Part shown: positions 7,605 to 16,922 of the stretch, piece by piece
Layout: each line of letters opens with the position of its first letter
How positions within the stretch are numbered: the first letter of the stretch is position 1
NCBI RefSeq assembly: GCF_050729195.1
Contig: NZ_JBOHKS010000273.1
Location: forward strand, 1-18,620
Source of the DNA: Hypericibacter sp050729195
Lineage (GTDB): Bacteria > Pseudomonadota > Alphaproteobacteria > Dongiales > Dongiaceae
DNA: 18,620 nucleotides
Direction: 5' to 3'
Position numbers and translations under genes: made by a program
The notes under the pieces: model-generated
Databases searched by the model: none
What the model saw: the letters and a program-made list of their open reading frames with translations, nothing else
Told to the model about the DNA's origin: nothing

Positions 7605-9191
7605 CTAGTAGCCCAGCGCGCAGCCGTCTTTGCGCGGATCGGAACCCGCCGTCAGCGTGCCCGCCTGCCAGTCGATCAGGATGCCCTGCCCGCCGCCCAG
7701 CGGATCGTCGGTCATCAAGGTGCGGTGGCCCTTGAGCTGCAGCGCCGCGATGACGTCCGGGCGCACCCCGCGCTCGATCTCCGCCAGCGGACCGTTGAAG
7801 AAAACGCGTGGCGCATCGAGCGCCGCCTGCGGGTCCATGCCGAAATCGATCAGGTTGGTGAGGTAATGCGTATGGCCCATGGGCTGGTAATCGCCGCCCA
7901 TGACGCCGTAAGGCATCATCGCGCGCCCATCCTTCACTGCCATGCCGGGCATGATGGTGTGCATCGGCCGCTTGCCCGGCGCGATGACGTTGGGATGGGA
8001 AGGATCCATGCGGAAGCTGGCGCCGCGATTCTGCAGCACCACGCCGCTCTTGGGCGCCATCAGGCCGCTGCCGAAGGAATAATAGATCGAGTTGATGAAG
8101 CTGACCGCATTGCGGTCGCGATCGACCACCGTCAGATAGATCGTCTCGGACTTGCTCAGGAGCGGCGGCGGCAGCTCGGTCGCCGCCCGGCTCGGATCGA
8201 TATGGCGGCGCAGCCGGTCGGCATAGTCCTTCGACAACAGCTCCTTGACCGGCACCGGCGCCCTGGTCGGATCGGCGATCAGCGCGTCGCGGTCGCGATA
8301 GGCGAGACGGCCGGCTTCGAGCTCGAGATGGAGCCGCTCGGCGCCGCGCGGATCGAGCGATCCGAGTTCGAAGCCCGACAGCAGGTTCAGCATCAGCAGC
8401 GAGGTCAGGCCCTGATTATTGGGCGGGAGCTGGAACAGATCGACGCCGCGATAGTTGGTCTGGACCGGCTCGACATAGTCGCCCTTGACCGCGGCGAAAT
8501 CCTCCATGGTGTGAAGGCCACCTTGCGAGCGCAGATGATTCACCATGTCCTCGGCAACCGCGCCCTTGTAGAAGCCGTCGCGGCCCTTCTCGGCGATGCG
8601 GCGCAGGGTCTGACCCAGCTCCGGCTGGCGATGCTTTTCGCCGGCGCGAGGCGCCCGGCCGTTCGGCAGCAGGATGCGCGCGGCAGCCGGATCCTGCTTC
8701 AAGAGATCGACGCAATAGCTCCAGTCGAAAGCGACGCGGTCATGGATGATGTAGCCTTCCTCGGCATAGCGGATGGCCGGCTGCAGCAACGCACCCAGCT
8801 CCTTGCTGCCATGGTCCGCCACCGCCCGCGCCCAGAGGTCGATCATCCCGGGCAGGGTCACGGCATGGGGCCCGTAGGTCGGGATGCTGTCGAAGCCCTC
8901 GCGCTCATACCAGTCGCGGGTCGCGGCGGCGGGGCTGCGGCCCGAGCCGTTGAAGGCGATGATCTTCCCGCTGCCCTTGGGCGCGTAGAGCATGAACCCG
9001 TCGCCGCCGATGCCGGTCGATTGCGGCTCGACCACGGCGAGAACCGCGCCCGCCGCCACCGCGGCGTCGACCGCATTGCCACCGCTGCGCAGGACCTCGA
9101 TCGCGGTCAGGGTCGCCAGGGGGTGGGAGGTTGCCGCCGCCGCTTCGGTGACGCGGATGGGGGAACGGCCGGGAAGCTGGAAATCGCGCAT
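7605..9191 (-). CDS. Gamma-glutamyltransferase-superfamily Ntn-hydrolase (528 aa), candidate amidohydrolase
   Basis: This is a complete GGT-superfamily proenzyme of the usual length. It carries SGGNAVDAAVAAGAVLAVVEP (residues 36-56), STGIGGDGFML (58-68) and a predicted autoprocessing nucleophile Thr350 (SETIYLTVVDRDRN). The classical R-E-x-A-P Arg position is Ser83 (with GSGRSP instead), and the residues after the nucleophile are Ile-Tyr rather than Thr-His. A gamma-glutamyl substrate is therefore not assured. There is no signal peptide, so it is probably cytoplasmic. It is the last gene of a four-gene operon after a FadR-type regulator, an oxalyl-CoA-synthetase-like ligase and a ketopantoate-reductase-family protein, 45 bases after the last. 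GGT-superfamily members include HpxW, an oxamate amidohydrolase; given the ligase, a similar role is a hypothesis only. The ribosome site before the ATG at 9191 is weak. Its C-terminus is echoed by the relic at 3639-3698. Confidence 0.92.
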   Translation of the reverse strand: MRDFQLPGRSPIRVTEAAAATSHPLATLTAIEVLRSGGNAVDAAVAAGAVLAVVEPQSTGIGGDGFMLYAPKGSGKIIAFNGSGRSPAAATRDWYEREGFDSIPTYGPHAVTLPGMIDLWARAVADHGSKELGALLQPAIRYAEEGYIIHDRVAFDWSYCVDLLKQDPAAARILLPNGRAPRAGEKHRQPELGQTLRRIAEKGRDGFYKGAVAEDMVNHLRSQGGLHTMEDFAAVKGDYVEPVQTNYRGVDLFQLPPNNQGLTSLLMLNLLSGFELGSLDPRGAERLHLELEAGRLAYRDRDALIADPTRAPVPVKELLSKDYADRLRRHIDPSRAATELPPPLLSKSETIYLTVVDRDRNAVSFINSIYYSFGSGLMAPKSGVVLQNRGASFRMDPSHPNVIAPGKRPMHTIMPGMAVKDGRAMMPYGVMGGDYQPMGHTHYLTNLIDFGMDPQAALDAPRVFFNGPLAEIERGVRPDVIAALQLKGHRTLMTDDPLGGGQGILIDWQAGTLTAGSDPRKDGCALGY

Positions 9192-9236
9192 GATGATCGG
9201 TCAGTCCTGCATCAAGGGTTGATAGAGCGGCACGTC

Positions 9237-10214
9237 TTAGGGATAGAGGCCCAGGAGCGCGGCCTTCTGACGGACCAGCGCATAGATCGCATCGATATAG
9301 GGCGTGTCCACGCCCACCACATCGCCGAGCTCGGCCACGGCACCGACGATGGCATCGATCTCGGTCGGCCGTCCCCGTTCGAGGTCCTGCAGCATCGAGG
9401 TCTTGTGCTCGCCGACGCCGGCGGCTCCGTCGATGCGGCGCTCGACATCGATCGGCATCTTGACGCCGAGCCTGTTGGCCACCGCCTCGGCCTCGTTCAT
9501 GACCGAGCGCGCCAGCGAGCGCGTCGACGGCTCGTCGCAGATCCGCTTCAGCGTGGCACCGGTCAGCGCGCTGATCGGATTGAAGGCGACATTGCCCCAG
9601 AGCTTGACCCAGATCTCGGTGCGGATGTCGGGTTTGACCGGCGCCTTCAGCCCTGCCGCGATCATGACACGGCTCAGCGCCACCGCCCGCTCCGACCTGC
9701 TGCCATCGGGCTCGCCCAGGCTGAACCGATCCCCCGACTGATGCCGGACCACACCGGGCTCGACCACCTCGGCCGCAGGATAGACCACGCAGCCCAGCAC
9801 GCGATCCGGTCCGATGCCGCGCCATTGCCTGTCGTCGGGATCGACGGTCTTGAGCCGGTGGTCGCGCAGCGCGCCCTCGAGCCCATGGAAATACCACCAG
9901 GGCATGCCATTGACGGCCATGACGACGGCGGTCTTCGGTCCCAGCAGCGGCTGCATCTGATCGACGATGCCGGCGACGCCCGGCGCCTTCAGCGCCAGCA
10001 CCACATAATCCTGCGGGCCCAGCTCCGCGGGATCGGCGCTGCAGCGCGGCCCGACGGTGAACTTGCCCTCCTCGCTCAGCAGCGTGAGGCCCTTTGCCTT
10101 CATGGCGGCGAGATGGGGCCCGCGCGCGATCAGCGAGACCTCTTCACCGGCGCGCGCCAGGCGCGCCCCGATGAAGCCGCCGATGGCACCGGCGCCATAG
10201 ATGCAGATTTTCAC
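9237..10214 (-). CDS. Ketopantoate reductase (PanE/ApbA) family oxidoreductase (325 aa)
   Basis: This NAD(P)H-dependent 2-ketoacid reductase family protein has the N-terminal dinucleotide motif GAGAIGG (residues 7-13), Asn102 in VNGMPWW, and the C-terminal catalytic cluster KLWGNVAFNPISALTG, with Lys204 and Asn208 matching the PanE catalytic Lys and Asn, plus Glu285 in PTEID. Classical PanE reduces 2-dehydropantoate to pantoate. Alphaproteobacteria carry several paralogues with other or unknown substrates, and the NGMPWWYFHG loop is typical of such paralogues. The context of ligase and GGT-like hydrolase suggests catabolism rather than pantothenate synthesis. The start is GTG at 10214, immediately after the TAA of the upstream ligase (10215-10217), so translation is probably coupled. 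Confidence 0.88.
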   Translation of the reverse strand: MKICIYGAGAIGGFIGARLARAGEEVSLIARGPHLAAMKAKGLTLLSEEGKFTVGPRCSADPAELGPQDYVVLALKAPGVAGIVDQMQPLLGPKTAVVMAVNGMPWWYFHGLEGALRDHRLKTVDPDDRQWRGIGPDRVLGCVVYPAAEVVEPGVVRHQSGDRFSLGEPDGSRSERAVALSRVMIAAGLKAPVKPDIRTEIWVKLWGNVAFNPISALTGATLKRICDEPSTRSLARSVMNEAEAVANRLGVKMPIDVERRIDGAAGVGEHKTSMLQDLERGRPTEIDAIVGAVAELGDVVGVDTPYIDAIYALVRQKAALLGLYP

Positions 10215-11741
<1,527 letters not shown>

Positions 11742-11742
11742 T

Positions 11743-12501
11743 CTATCCCGTCCCTCCCACTCTCTTCTCGGCCGGGGCGCGACGACCCTTCGCGACCGCA
11801 GTCACTGTCGGCGGGACCGGTTCCGGCCGCATGGCCGTCTGCCCCAGCATATTGTCACGCACCATTTGCAGATGGCGGCGCATGGCCAACTCGGCCCGCG
11901 GCCCATCGCGATCGGCGATGGCGGCGACATACTCCCGATGATGGGCACGGTAAAGAGACAAACGGTCGGCTGTCAGGACCATGCCCCGGAGCTTGCCCCA
12001 GGCCGCCTGCCGGCGCATGCCGTTGAAGGCATCGAAGATCGCCATCAGCAGCTTGTTGCGCGCAGCCTGGGCGACCGCCCGGTGCAACGCCGCATCCCAG
12101 CGCTCCCAGGCGACCGCATCGCGCGCGGCTTCGCCTTTTTCCAGCAGATGCGCCATATGCGCGATCTCCGCCGGCGTCGCCCGCAATGCGGCGAGGCCTG
12201 CGATCAGCGGCTCGAACAGAAGACGGACCTCGATCACCTCTTCCGGGTTGGTCATCTCGGACAGCAGATTGAGATCGACCGACCCGTTGACGGGCTTTTC
12301 GCCGACAAACGTTCCCTTGCCGACATGGCGCCAGATGCGGCCCTCGGCTTCGAGCAGCTCCAACCCCTCCCGCAGCGCGCTCCGGCTCAGGCCCAGCTGG
12401 GACGCGAGCTCGCGTTCCGGCGGCAGCCGGCTTTGGATGGGGTAACCGCCCTCGCTCAGCAGCTGGGACAGTTTGGTGAGGCTTCGGTCTCTTCGGCGCA
12501 A
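11743..12501 (-). CDS. GntR-family transcriptional regulator, FadR/FCD subfamily (252 aa)
   Basis: The winged-helix DNA-binding domain covers about residues 8-70: SRLPPERELASQLGLSRSALREGLELLEAEG, then GKGTFV. The FCD effector domain follows, with likely metal ligands Asp136 and His140 (WDAALHRA), His188 (HHREYVAAI) and His210 (RRHLQM). Such proteins bind a small carboxylate and usually repress their own operon. The start appears to be TTG at 12501; the ATG at 12520 is in a different frame. The gene leads the operon with the ligase, reductase and GGT-like hydrolase. Paired palindromic sites at 12503-12527 and 12603-12627 lie directly upstream and are probably its operators. The last 30 residues (PEPVPPTVTAVAKG...) look like a disordered tail. 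Confidence 0.88.
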   Translation of the reverse strand: MRRRDRSLTKLSQLLSEGGYPIQSRLPPERELASQLGLSRSALREGLELLEAEGRIWRHVGKGTFVGEKPVNGSVDLNLLSEMTNPEEVIEVRLLFEPLIAGLAALRATPAEIAHMAHLLEKGEAARDAVAWERWDAALHRAVAQAARNKLLMAIFDAFNGMRRQAAWGKLRGMVLTADRLSLYRAHHREYVAAIADRDGPRAELAMRRHLQMVRDNMLGQTAMRPEPVPPTVTAVAKGRRAPAEKRVGGTG

Positions 12502-12502
12502 G

Positions 12503-12527
12503 TTGATACCAATATTCCATTGGTTTC
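12503..12527. promoter_or_regulatory. Putative GntR operator, proximal site
   Basis: TTGATACCAAT followed by five bases and ATTGGTTTC contains the perfect palindrome ACCAAT-N5-ATTGGT (12508-12524). It lies one base before the TTG start codon of the GntR gene. A second copy, in inverse orientation, lies at 12603-12627, and 20 of 25 bases agree. A location at the translation start suits autorepression. Confidence 0.6.
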
Positions 12528-12602
12528 AGTTTGGCTCGGCTCGACTATGCGCCGGCTCAATCCGTCGACGCAAATGACGCCTTGCCGCGGAGGGCCAATG
12601 GC

Positions 12603-12627
12603 GAATCCAATTCACCATTGGTATCAA
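12603..12627. promoter_or_regulatory. Putative GntR operator, distal site
   Basis: Read on the minus strand this is TTGATACCAAT-N5-ATTGGATTC, the inverse copy of the site at 12503-12527. Between the two, weak -35/-10-like boxes on the minus strand (TTGCGT at 12568-12573, CATAGT at 12544-12549, 18-base spacer) could be the operon promoter. The two sites would then flank it, an arrangement compatible with DNA looping. Confidence 0.55.
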
Positions 12628-12636
12628 AAAGCTAAC

Positions 12637-13443
12637 TCACCGGCTGCGCCTCTGCCCGAAAAATTGCACCAGCAGGAGCATCAGGATCGAGAGGCAGACC
12701 AGGAAGGTGGAGATGGCGGCGATGGTCGGATCGACCTGATCGCGCAGCGCATTGAACATCCGCCGCGTCAGGGTCGAGTTCTCCCCGCCCGAGATGAAGA
12801 GCGCGATGACCGCCTCGTCGAACGAGGTGATGAAGGCGAAGAGCGCGCCCGAGACGATCGAGAAGCGAATCTGCGGCACGGTGATGACCAGGAAGGATTT
12901 GAGCCGGCTGGCGCCAAGGCTGCGGGCGACCATCTCCTGATTCATGTCGTAGCTCTTGAGCCCCGAGGCGACCGTCAGCGACACCAGCGGGATCGCCAGT
13001 ACCGTATGCGCCAGCACCAGCCCGAAGATGGTGTTGTTCATGCCGAGCCAGGCATAGAGGAAGAAATCGCCGATGCCGATCAGGATGACTGGGATGATGA
13101 GAGGCACGGCGAGGATCACTTGCACCAGATTGGCGAGGCGGAACTGGCCGGCATGAAGCGCGTAGGCCGCGGCCGTGCCCAGCGGCGTCGCCAGGCACAT
13201 CGTCAGGATCGCGGCCTTGAGCGACACCAGCGCCGCGTCGCGCCATTCCACCGATTCCATGAACTTCTGGTACCAGCGGAAGGACCAGGCGGGCGGTGGG
13301 AATTCGAGGAACTCCGAATCCGAGAAGGACATCGGGATGATGATCAGCGACGGTGCCAACAGCAGCAGCATCACGATGCCGCAGAGCAGATAGAGCCAGA
13401 GCCGGTTGCGATGGGAGATCGGAATCTCGAGGCCGTCGCTCAT
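12637..13443 (-). CDS. ABC transporter permease, PotC-like (268 aa)
   Basis: This is the second inner-membrane subunit of a spermidine/putrescine-type ABC importer. About six hydrophobic helices are visible, beginning at residues 14-38 (LWLYLLCGIVMLLLLAPSL). The EAA loop that docks to the ATPase is EMVARSLGASRLKSFLVITVP (170-190), and the FAFITSFDEAVIALF helix is typical of PotC-type proteins. The ATG at 13443 overlaps the TGA of the first permease as ATGA, so the two are translationally coupled and equimolar. It is the last gene of the importer operon; transcription could continue into the GntR operon 135 bases downstream. The frame remains open upstream of this ATG, but only as a shadow of the first permease gene. 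Confidence 0.92.
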   Translation of the reverse strand: MSDGLEIPISHRNRLWLYLLCGIVMLLLLAPSLIIIPMSFSDSEFLEFPPPAWSFRWYQKFMESVEWRDAALVSLKAAILTMCLATPLGTAAAYALHAGQFRLANLVQVILAVPLIIPVILIGIGDFFLYAWLGMNNTIFGLVLAHTVLAIPLVSLTVASGLKSYDMNQEMVARSLGASRLKSFLVITVPQIRFSIVSGALFAFITSFDEAVIALFISGGENSTLTRRMFNALRDQVDPTIAAISTFLVCLSILMLLLVQFFGQRRSR

Positions 13444-14354
13444 CGCAAGCCCCGCGGCAGGAGGTTGCGGGTTCCGAGCAGCTTGTAGAAGGCCCAGAGG
13501 ATCCCCAGGGTCAGCACCAGCAGCACCACGCCCATGGCGCTGGCGGCCCCCCAGTTCGAATAGAGCCGCGAGGTCTGCTCGATCCGCATCGACCACATGA
13601 AGACCTTGCCGCCACCCATCAGGGCCGGCGTCACGAAGAATCCCAGGCAGAGCACGAAGGTCAGCACCAGACCGGCGGAGAGGCCCGGCAGCGAGAGCGG
13701 GAAGAAGACCTGCCAGAAGGTCTTGGTCGGGCTGGCGCCGAGATTGAGGCTGGCGCGCAGATAGTCGCGGTCGATCGCCTTCATCGAGGCATAGAGCGGC
13801 AGCACCAGGAAGGGCAGCATAACATGGCTCATGCCGACGATGACCCCGGTGAAGTTGTGGGCCAGCTGCAGCGGCTCGTCGATGATGCCGAGGCTTTGCA
13901 GCCATTCATTGACCAGGCCGCGACGCTGGAGAATGACGAGCCAGGCATAGGTCCGGACCAGCACCGAGGTCCAGAAGGGCAGGATCACCGAGATCATCAG
14001 GATGCCCGAGATCCGGCGCGGCAGCTGCGAGAGCAGATAAGCCAGGGGATAACCCAGCAGAAGGCAGACGGCGGTGACGATGATCGAGACCTTGAAGGTC
14101 ATCATCAGCGTCTTGAAATAGGAAGGCTGCTCCAGGAGGCGCAGATAATTGCCGGCCGTCAGCGCCCCTTGCGCATCGAACAGCGACAGCCAGAAGAGCC
14201 AGCCCACCGGAACGAAGATGATGATGCCGACCAGGATCAGCGAGGGCGAGCAGATCGCCATCATCCAGTTGCGTTCGGCGCGCTGGGAGGCCTCCAGCGC
14301 TTCCTTGTTGAGGCCCGCCGGCGCCACGCCGGACTGCAGCGGAACGGCGGTCAT
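13440..14354 (-). CDS. ABC transporter permease, PotB-like (304 aa)
   Basis: This is the first permease of the importer. A cytoplasmic N-terminus of about 30 residues is followed by hydrophobic segments near residues 33-57, 87-110, 116-140, 170-190, 222-245 and 270-292. The EAA loop is around 198-218 (YLRASLNLGASPTKTFWQVFFP). RTYAWLVIL and FVTPALMGGGKVFM are typical of the PotB/spermidine branch. The ATG at 14354 overlaps the TGA of the ATPase gene as ATGA, and its own stop overlaps the next permease start in the same way. The substrate class, probably a polyamine or other cationic or opine-like compound, is inferred from family only. Confidence 0.92.
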   Translation of the reverse strand: MTAVPLQSGVAPAGLNKEALEASQRAERNWMMAICSPSLILVGIIIFVPVGWLFWLSLFDAQGALTAGNYLRLLEQPSYFKTLMMTFKVSIIVTAVCLLLGYPLAYLLSQLPRRISGILMISVILPFWTSVLVRTYAWLVILQRRGLVNEWLQSLGIIDEPLQLAHNFTGVIVGMSHVMLPFLVLPLYASMKAIDRDYLRASLNLGASPTKTFWQVFFPLSLPGLSAGLVLTFVLCLGFFVTPALMGGGKVFMWSMRIEQTSRLYSNWGAASAMGVVLLVLTLGILWAFYKLLGTRNLLPRGLR

Positions 14355-15442
14355 GCCGCGGAATCCTCCGGCACGAGCACGACATCCTCGGGGCTGAGAC
14401 CGAGCCGGATCACCTGCCCGACCTCCGGCAGCCGCGCCAGCGCATCGCCGCGGCTGTAATTGCGGACGCTGATCTCGCTGCCGTCGGCGAGCGCCACATA
14501 GCAGATGAAGCTCTCGCCCTGATAGACGACCTCCTTCACCTGCCCCTGGAACTGATTGAGGGCAGGATCCGCATGGCCGTTCAGGATCGACAGCTTCTCC
14601 GGGCGAACCACGAGCCATTGCCGGCCGCCGGCAGGCTTCGCCGTTTGCGTCATGCGCAAGGGCTGCCCCCCGAAGGTGACGCCGGTGCCGCTCGCCTCGA
14701 CGGGAAGGAAGCTCGACTCTCCGATGAACTCGGCGACGAAGCGCGAGCGGGGCCGCGCATAGAGATCCCTCGGCGCATCGAACTGCGCGATGCGGCCGGC
14801 ATCCATCACGGCCACGCGGTCCGACATGGTGATGGCTTCGCGCTGATCGTGCGTCACATAGATGGTGGTCATGCCGAGCCGCTCATGGAGATGGCGGATT
14901 TCGATCTGCATGCGCTCGCGCAGCTTCTTGTCGAGGGCCGAGAGCGGCTCGTCCATCAGCAGGATGCGCGGCTCGAACACGATCGCGCGCGCGAGCGCCA
15001 CGCGCTGGCGCTGGCCGCCCGACAACTGGTCGACGCGGCGCTCGGCATATTCGCCAAGCTGGACCAGCCCCAGCGCCTCGCGAACCCGGCTCGCGATCTC
15101 GGCCGCGCTCACGCCGCGCTGGCGCAGCGGAAAGGCGACGTTCTGGAACACGTCCATATGCGGGAACAGCGCGTAGTTCTGGAACACCATGCCGACATTG
15201 CGCTTGTGCGGCGGCATGGCGACGATCTCTTCTTCGCCGACCTTGATGCTGCCGGCATTGGGCCGCACGAAGCCCGCCAGGATCATGAGGATCGTGGTCT
15301 TGCCCGAGCCCGAAGGCCCGAGCAGGGTCACGAACTCGCCGGATTTCACATCCAGGTCGATCCCGTGCAGCACGGTGGTGGCGCCATAACGCTTCGAGAT
15401 CCCGCGAATGGCCACGGGTGGCGAGCGATCGACCGCTTTCAT
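14351..15442 (-). CDS. ABC transporter ATP-binding protein, PotA-like (363 aa)
   Basis: This ATPase energises the importer. Motifs are Walker A GPSGSGKTT (residues 42-50), Q-loop FQNYALFPHMDVFQNVAFPL (87-106), signature LSGGQ (140-144), Walker B ILLMDEP (160-166) and the H-loop His198 in THDQ. The C-terminal region from about 245 is the TOBE/OB-type regulatory fold of PotA/MalK-like proteins (VVRPEKLSI and the following strands). The ATG at 15442 has GGAGAG a few bases upstream. It overlaps the following permease gene by four bases. It is separated from the upstream binding-protein gene by 154 bases that hold three stem-loops. Confidence 0.95.
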   Translation of the reverse strand: MKAVDRSPPVAIRGISKRYGATTVLHGIDLDVKSGEFVTLLGPSGSGKTTILMILAGFVRPNAGSIKVGEEEIVAMPPHKRNVGMVFQNYALFPHMDVFQNVAFPLRQRGVSAAEIASRVREALGLVQLGEYAERRVDQLSGGQRQRVALARAIVFEPRILLMDEPLSALDKKLRERMQIEIRHLHERLGMTTIYVTHDQREAITMSDRVAVMDAGRIAQFDAPRDLYARPRSRFVAEFIGESSFLPVEASGTGVTFGGQPLRMTQTAKPAGGRQWLVVRPEKLSILNGHADPALNQFQGQVKEVVYQGESFICYVALADGSEISVRNYSRGDALARLPEVGQVIRLGLSPEDVVLVPEDSAA

Positions 15443-15478
15443 TCAAGCTCTCCTGCCATCGAGACATCGGCAAACCGG

Positions 15479-15586
15479 CGGCGGTCTCGAGAACCGCCTG
15501 CCAAGGAACCGGGCGATCGCAAGCGCGAACCCGCGATCGCCCCGGTCTCCAAGGAAATGCCCTCCCCTCGCATGCGAGGAGAGGGC
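15479..15586 (-). promoter_or_regulatory. Cluster of three intercistronic stem-loops between binding-protein and ATPase genes
   Basis: Going downstream of the binding-protein stop, the first is a 28-base near-perfect palindrome at 15559-15586 (13 of 14 pairs, centre GCATGC). The second is GGGCGATCGC (15511-15520) paired with GCGATCGCCC (15533-15542), a 10-bp stem with a 12-base loop. The third is GGCGGT-CTC against GAG-A-ACCGCC near 15479-15498. None is followed by a T-run. Such elements commonly protect the upstream mRNA from 3' decay or cause partial termination, making more binding protein than membrane subunits. Confidence 0.6.
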
Positions 15587-15596
15587 AACCGGCCTG

Positions 15597-16634
15597 CTAT
15601 TCCTGCAGGAAGTTGTTGAAGCGCTCCTGGACCTCGACCATATGCTCGGCCCAGAAATCCGGATCGATGAGGACCTGCTTCTTGACGTTCTCCGGCGAGG
15701 AGACGATGCCCGGCAGCTTGTCCGCCGGGATCTTGCCGATCTCGAAGGCCTTCACGTTCACCGGGCCGTTGGCGATATGCATCGGCAGGTTGGCCTGGAT
15801 GTCCGGCTGCAGGAACATCGCCAGCGCCTTCATCGCCAGATCCTTGTTCTTGGCGCCTTTGGGAATGACCATGCAGTCCGCCTGGAAGGCGCCCTGGTCG
15901 TAGGTGAAATGCACCGGAGCACCGCTGCCCGCCAGCACGCTGGCGCGCCCGTTCCAGATGCTCGCCATATCGACCTCGCCATCCTTGACCATCTGCATGG
16001 CCTGACCACCCGAGGTCCACCAGGCCGAGATGCTCGGCTTGATCTTCTCGAGCGACTTGAAGGCGCGATCGACATCCAGCGGATAGACCTGGTCCGGCGG
16101 GACGCCGTCGGCGAGGGCCGCCACGGTCAGCGTCTCGGTCGCGAAATTGCCGAGCGCCCGCTTGCCGGGGAACTTTTCGACGTTCCAGAAATCCGCCCAG
16201 GTCTTGGGGCCGTTGTCGCCGTACTTGTCGGTCCGGTAGATCAGCACGACCGAGTAGTAGGTGATGCCGATCCAGTCGTCATGGACGAGCTTCGCGGGAA
16301 TCCCGTCGCTCTTGATGACGTTGTAGTCGAGTTTCTCGAACAGCCCTTCCTTGGTGCCGCGGGCACACTCGTCCGAACCCAGCTCGACGAGGTCCCACTT
16401 CACCGCATTGCCGGCGACCTGGAGGCGGACATCGTCGAGGCCGTTGGTGGTGTCTTCCTTGATGGTGATACCGAGCGCCTTGGCGGTGGGCTCGAAGAAC
16501 GACACCCGCTGCGCGTCCTGATAGGCACCGCCCCAGGATGCGACGGTGATGCTGTCCTCGGCCTTGGCTGCGGTGGCGCCGATGGCCATCAGCGCCACGC
16601 CCGCCAGCAGCGCGGTAATCCTGTGTCTCCTCAT
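15597..16634 (-). CDS. Periplasmic solute-binding protein of ABC importer, PotD-like (345 aa)
   Basis: This captures the substrate in the periplasm and delivers it to the permeases. The N-terminus is a Sec signal peptide: MRRHR, a hydrophobic core ITALLAGVALMAIGA, and a likely signal peptidase I cut after AKA (residue 25). There is no lipobox Cys. The mature part starts EDSITVASWGGAYQDAQ, typical of the spermidine/putrescine and iron-type binding protein family. WDLVELGSDE, MASIWNGRASVLA and PDFWAEHMVEVQERFNNFLQE also fit. The ATG at 16634 is preceded by AAGGGA, and an upstream Met at 16682 would disrupt the signal peptide. It is the first gene of the importer operon, divergent from the GntR gene. 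Confidence 0.92.
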   Translation of the reverse strand: MRRHRITALLAGVALMAIGATAAKAEDSITVASWGGAYQDAQRVSFFEPTAKALGITIKEDTTNGLDDVRLQVAGNAVKWDLVELGSDECARGTKEGLFEKLDYNVIKSDGIPAKLVHDDWIGITYYSVVLIYRTDKYGDNGPKTWADFWNVEKFPGKRALGNFATETLTVAALADGVPPDQVYPLDVDRAFKSLEKIKPSISAWWTSGGQAMQMVKDGEVDMASIWNGRASVLAGSGAPVHFTYDQGAFQADCMVIPKGAKNKDLAMKALAMFLQPDIQANLPMHIANGPVNVKAFEIGKIPADKLPGIVSSPENVKKQVLIDPDFWAEHMVEVQERFNNFLQE

Positions 16635-16688
16635 GATTGCGCGTCCCTTTCCCAGTCGATTTGTTGGATTGATTCTTGGCATACGTTT

Positions 16689-16698
16689 TTGTATGCAA
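16689..16698. promoter_or_regulatory. Putative FCD-GntR operator 1 in importer promoter
   Basis: TTGTATGCAA differs at one base from the perfect palindrome TTGTATACAA at 16836-16845. It is the right part of a larger inverted repeat, GCATAC-N6-GTATGC at 16679-16696. The GTATAC-centred palindrome is typical of FCD-class GntR operators. It lies just downstream of the proposed importer promoter, where binding would repress. Confidence 0.6.
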
Positions 16699-16704
16699 TT
16701 ATGG

Positions 16705-16733
16705 AGTTAAATGAAGTGCGACAGGCGAGTCAA
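16705..16733 (-). promoter_or_regulatory. Candidate sigma-70 promoter of the importer operon
   Basis: On the minus strand, TTGACT (16728-16733) and TTAACT (16705-16710) are 17 bases apart. The -35 matches consensus well, while the -10 is weak. The predicted start of transcription falls at or beside the operator TTGCATACAA (16689-16698, minus strand). No test supports it. Confidence 0.35.
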
Positions 16734-16835
16734 GGAAGCGCATGCCTATCTTTCATGCATTTTCTTGATTTAGCGCCATATTTCTCGCCGCTTGGGCGAC
16801 AGCAGGCGGAAAACGAATTGGCGCGCCGGCGATAT

Positions 16836-16845
16836 TTGTATACAA
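16836..16845. promoter_or_regulatory. Putative FCD-GntR operator 2 near the regulator gene
   Basis: TTGTATACAA is a perfect 10-base palindrome about 80 bases before the proposed start of the GntR gene. Together with the similar site at 16689-16698 it fits control of both divergent genes by this regulator. Confidence 0.6.
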
Positions 16846-16922
16846 GGACCGGCGCTTCCGACGGCCAGATGAGCTCGCCCTGCGGTGACCTCGGAAACGG
16901 CCCCAGGCGCGGGATGCAAGGG

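Noticed and set aside
11855..12520. An ATG-started minus-strand frame overlapping the first GntR gene
   Set aside because: It has an ATG where the GntR gene has only TTG, but its translation has no domain and the GntR frame holds a full winged helix and FCD domain.
14573..15619. Plus-strand frame opposite the importer ATPase
   Set aside because: It is antisense to a gene with all ABC ATPase motifs; no independent evidence.
15408..16922. Long N-terminal extension of the second GntR regulator
   Set aside because: The frame happens to stay open across the importer genes on the other strand. Only the part from about 16923 resembles a GntR protein.
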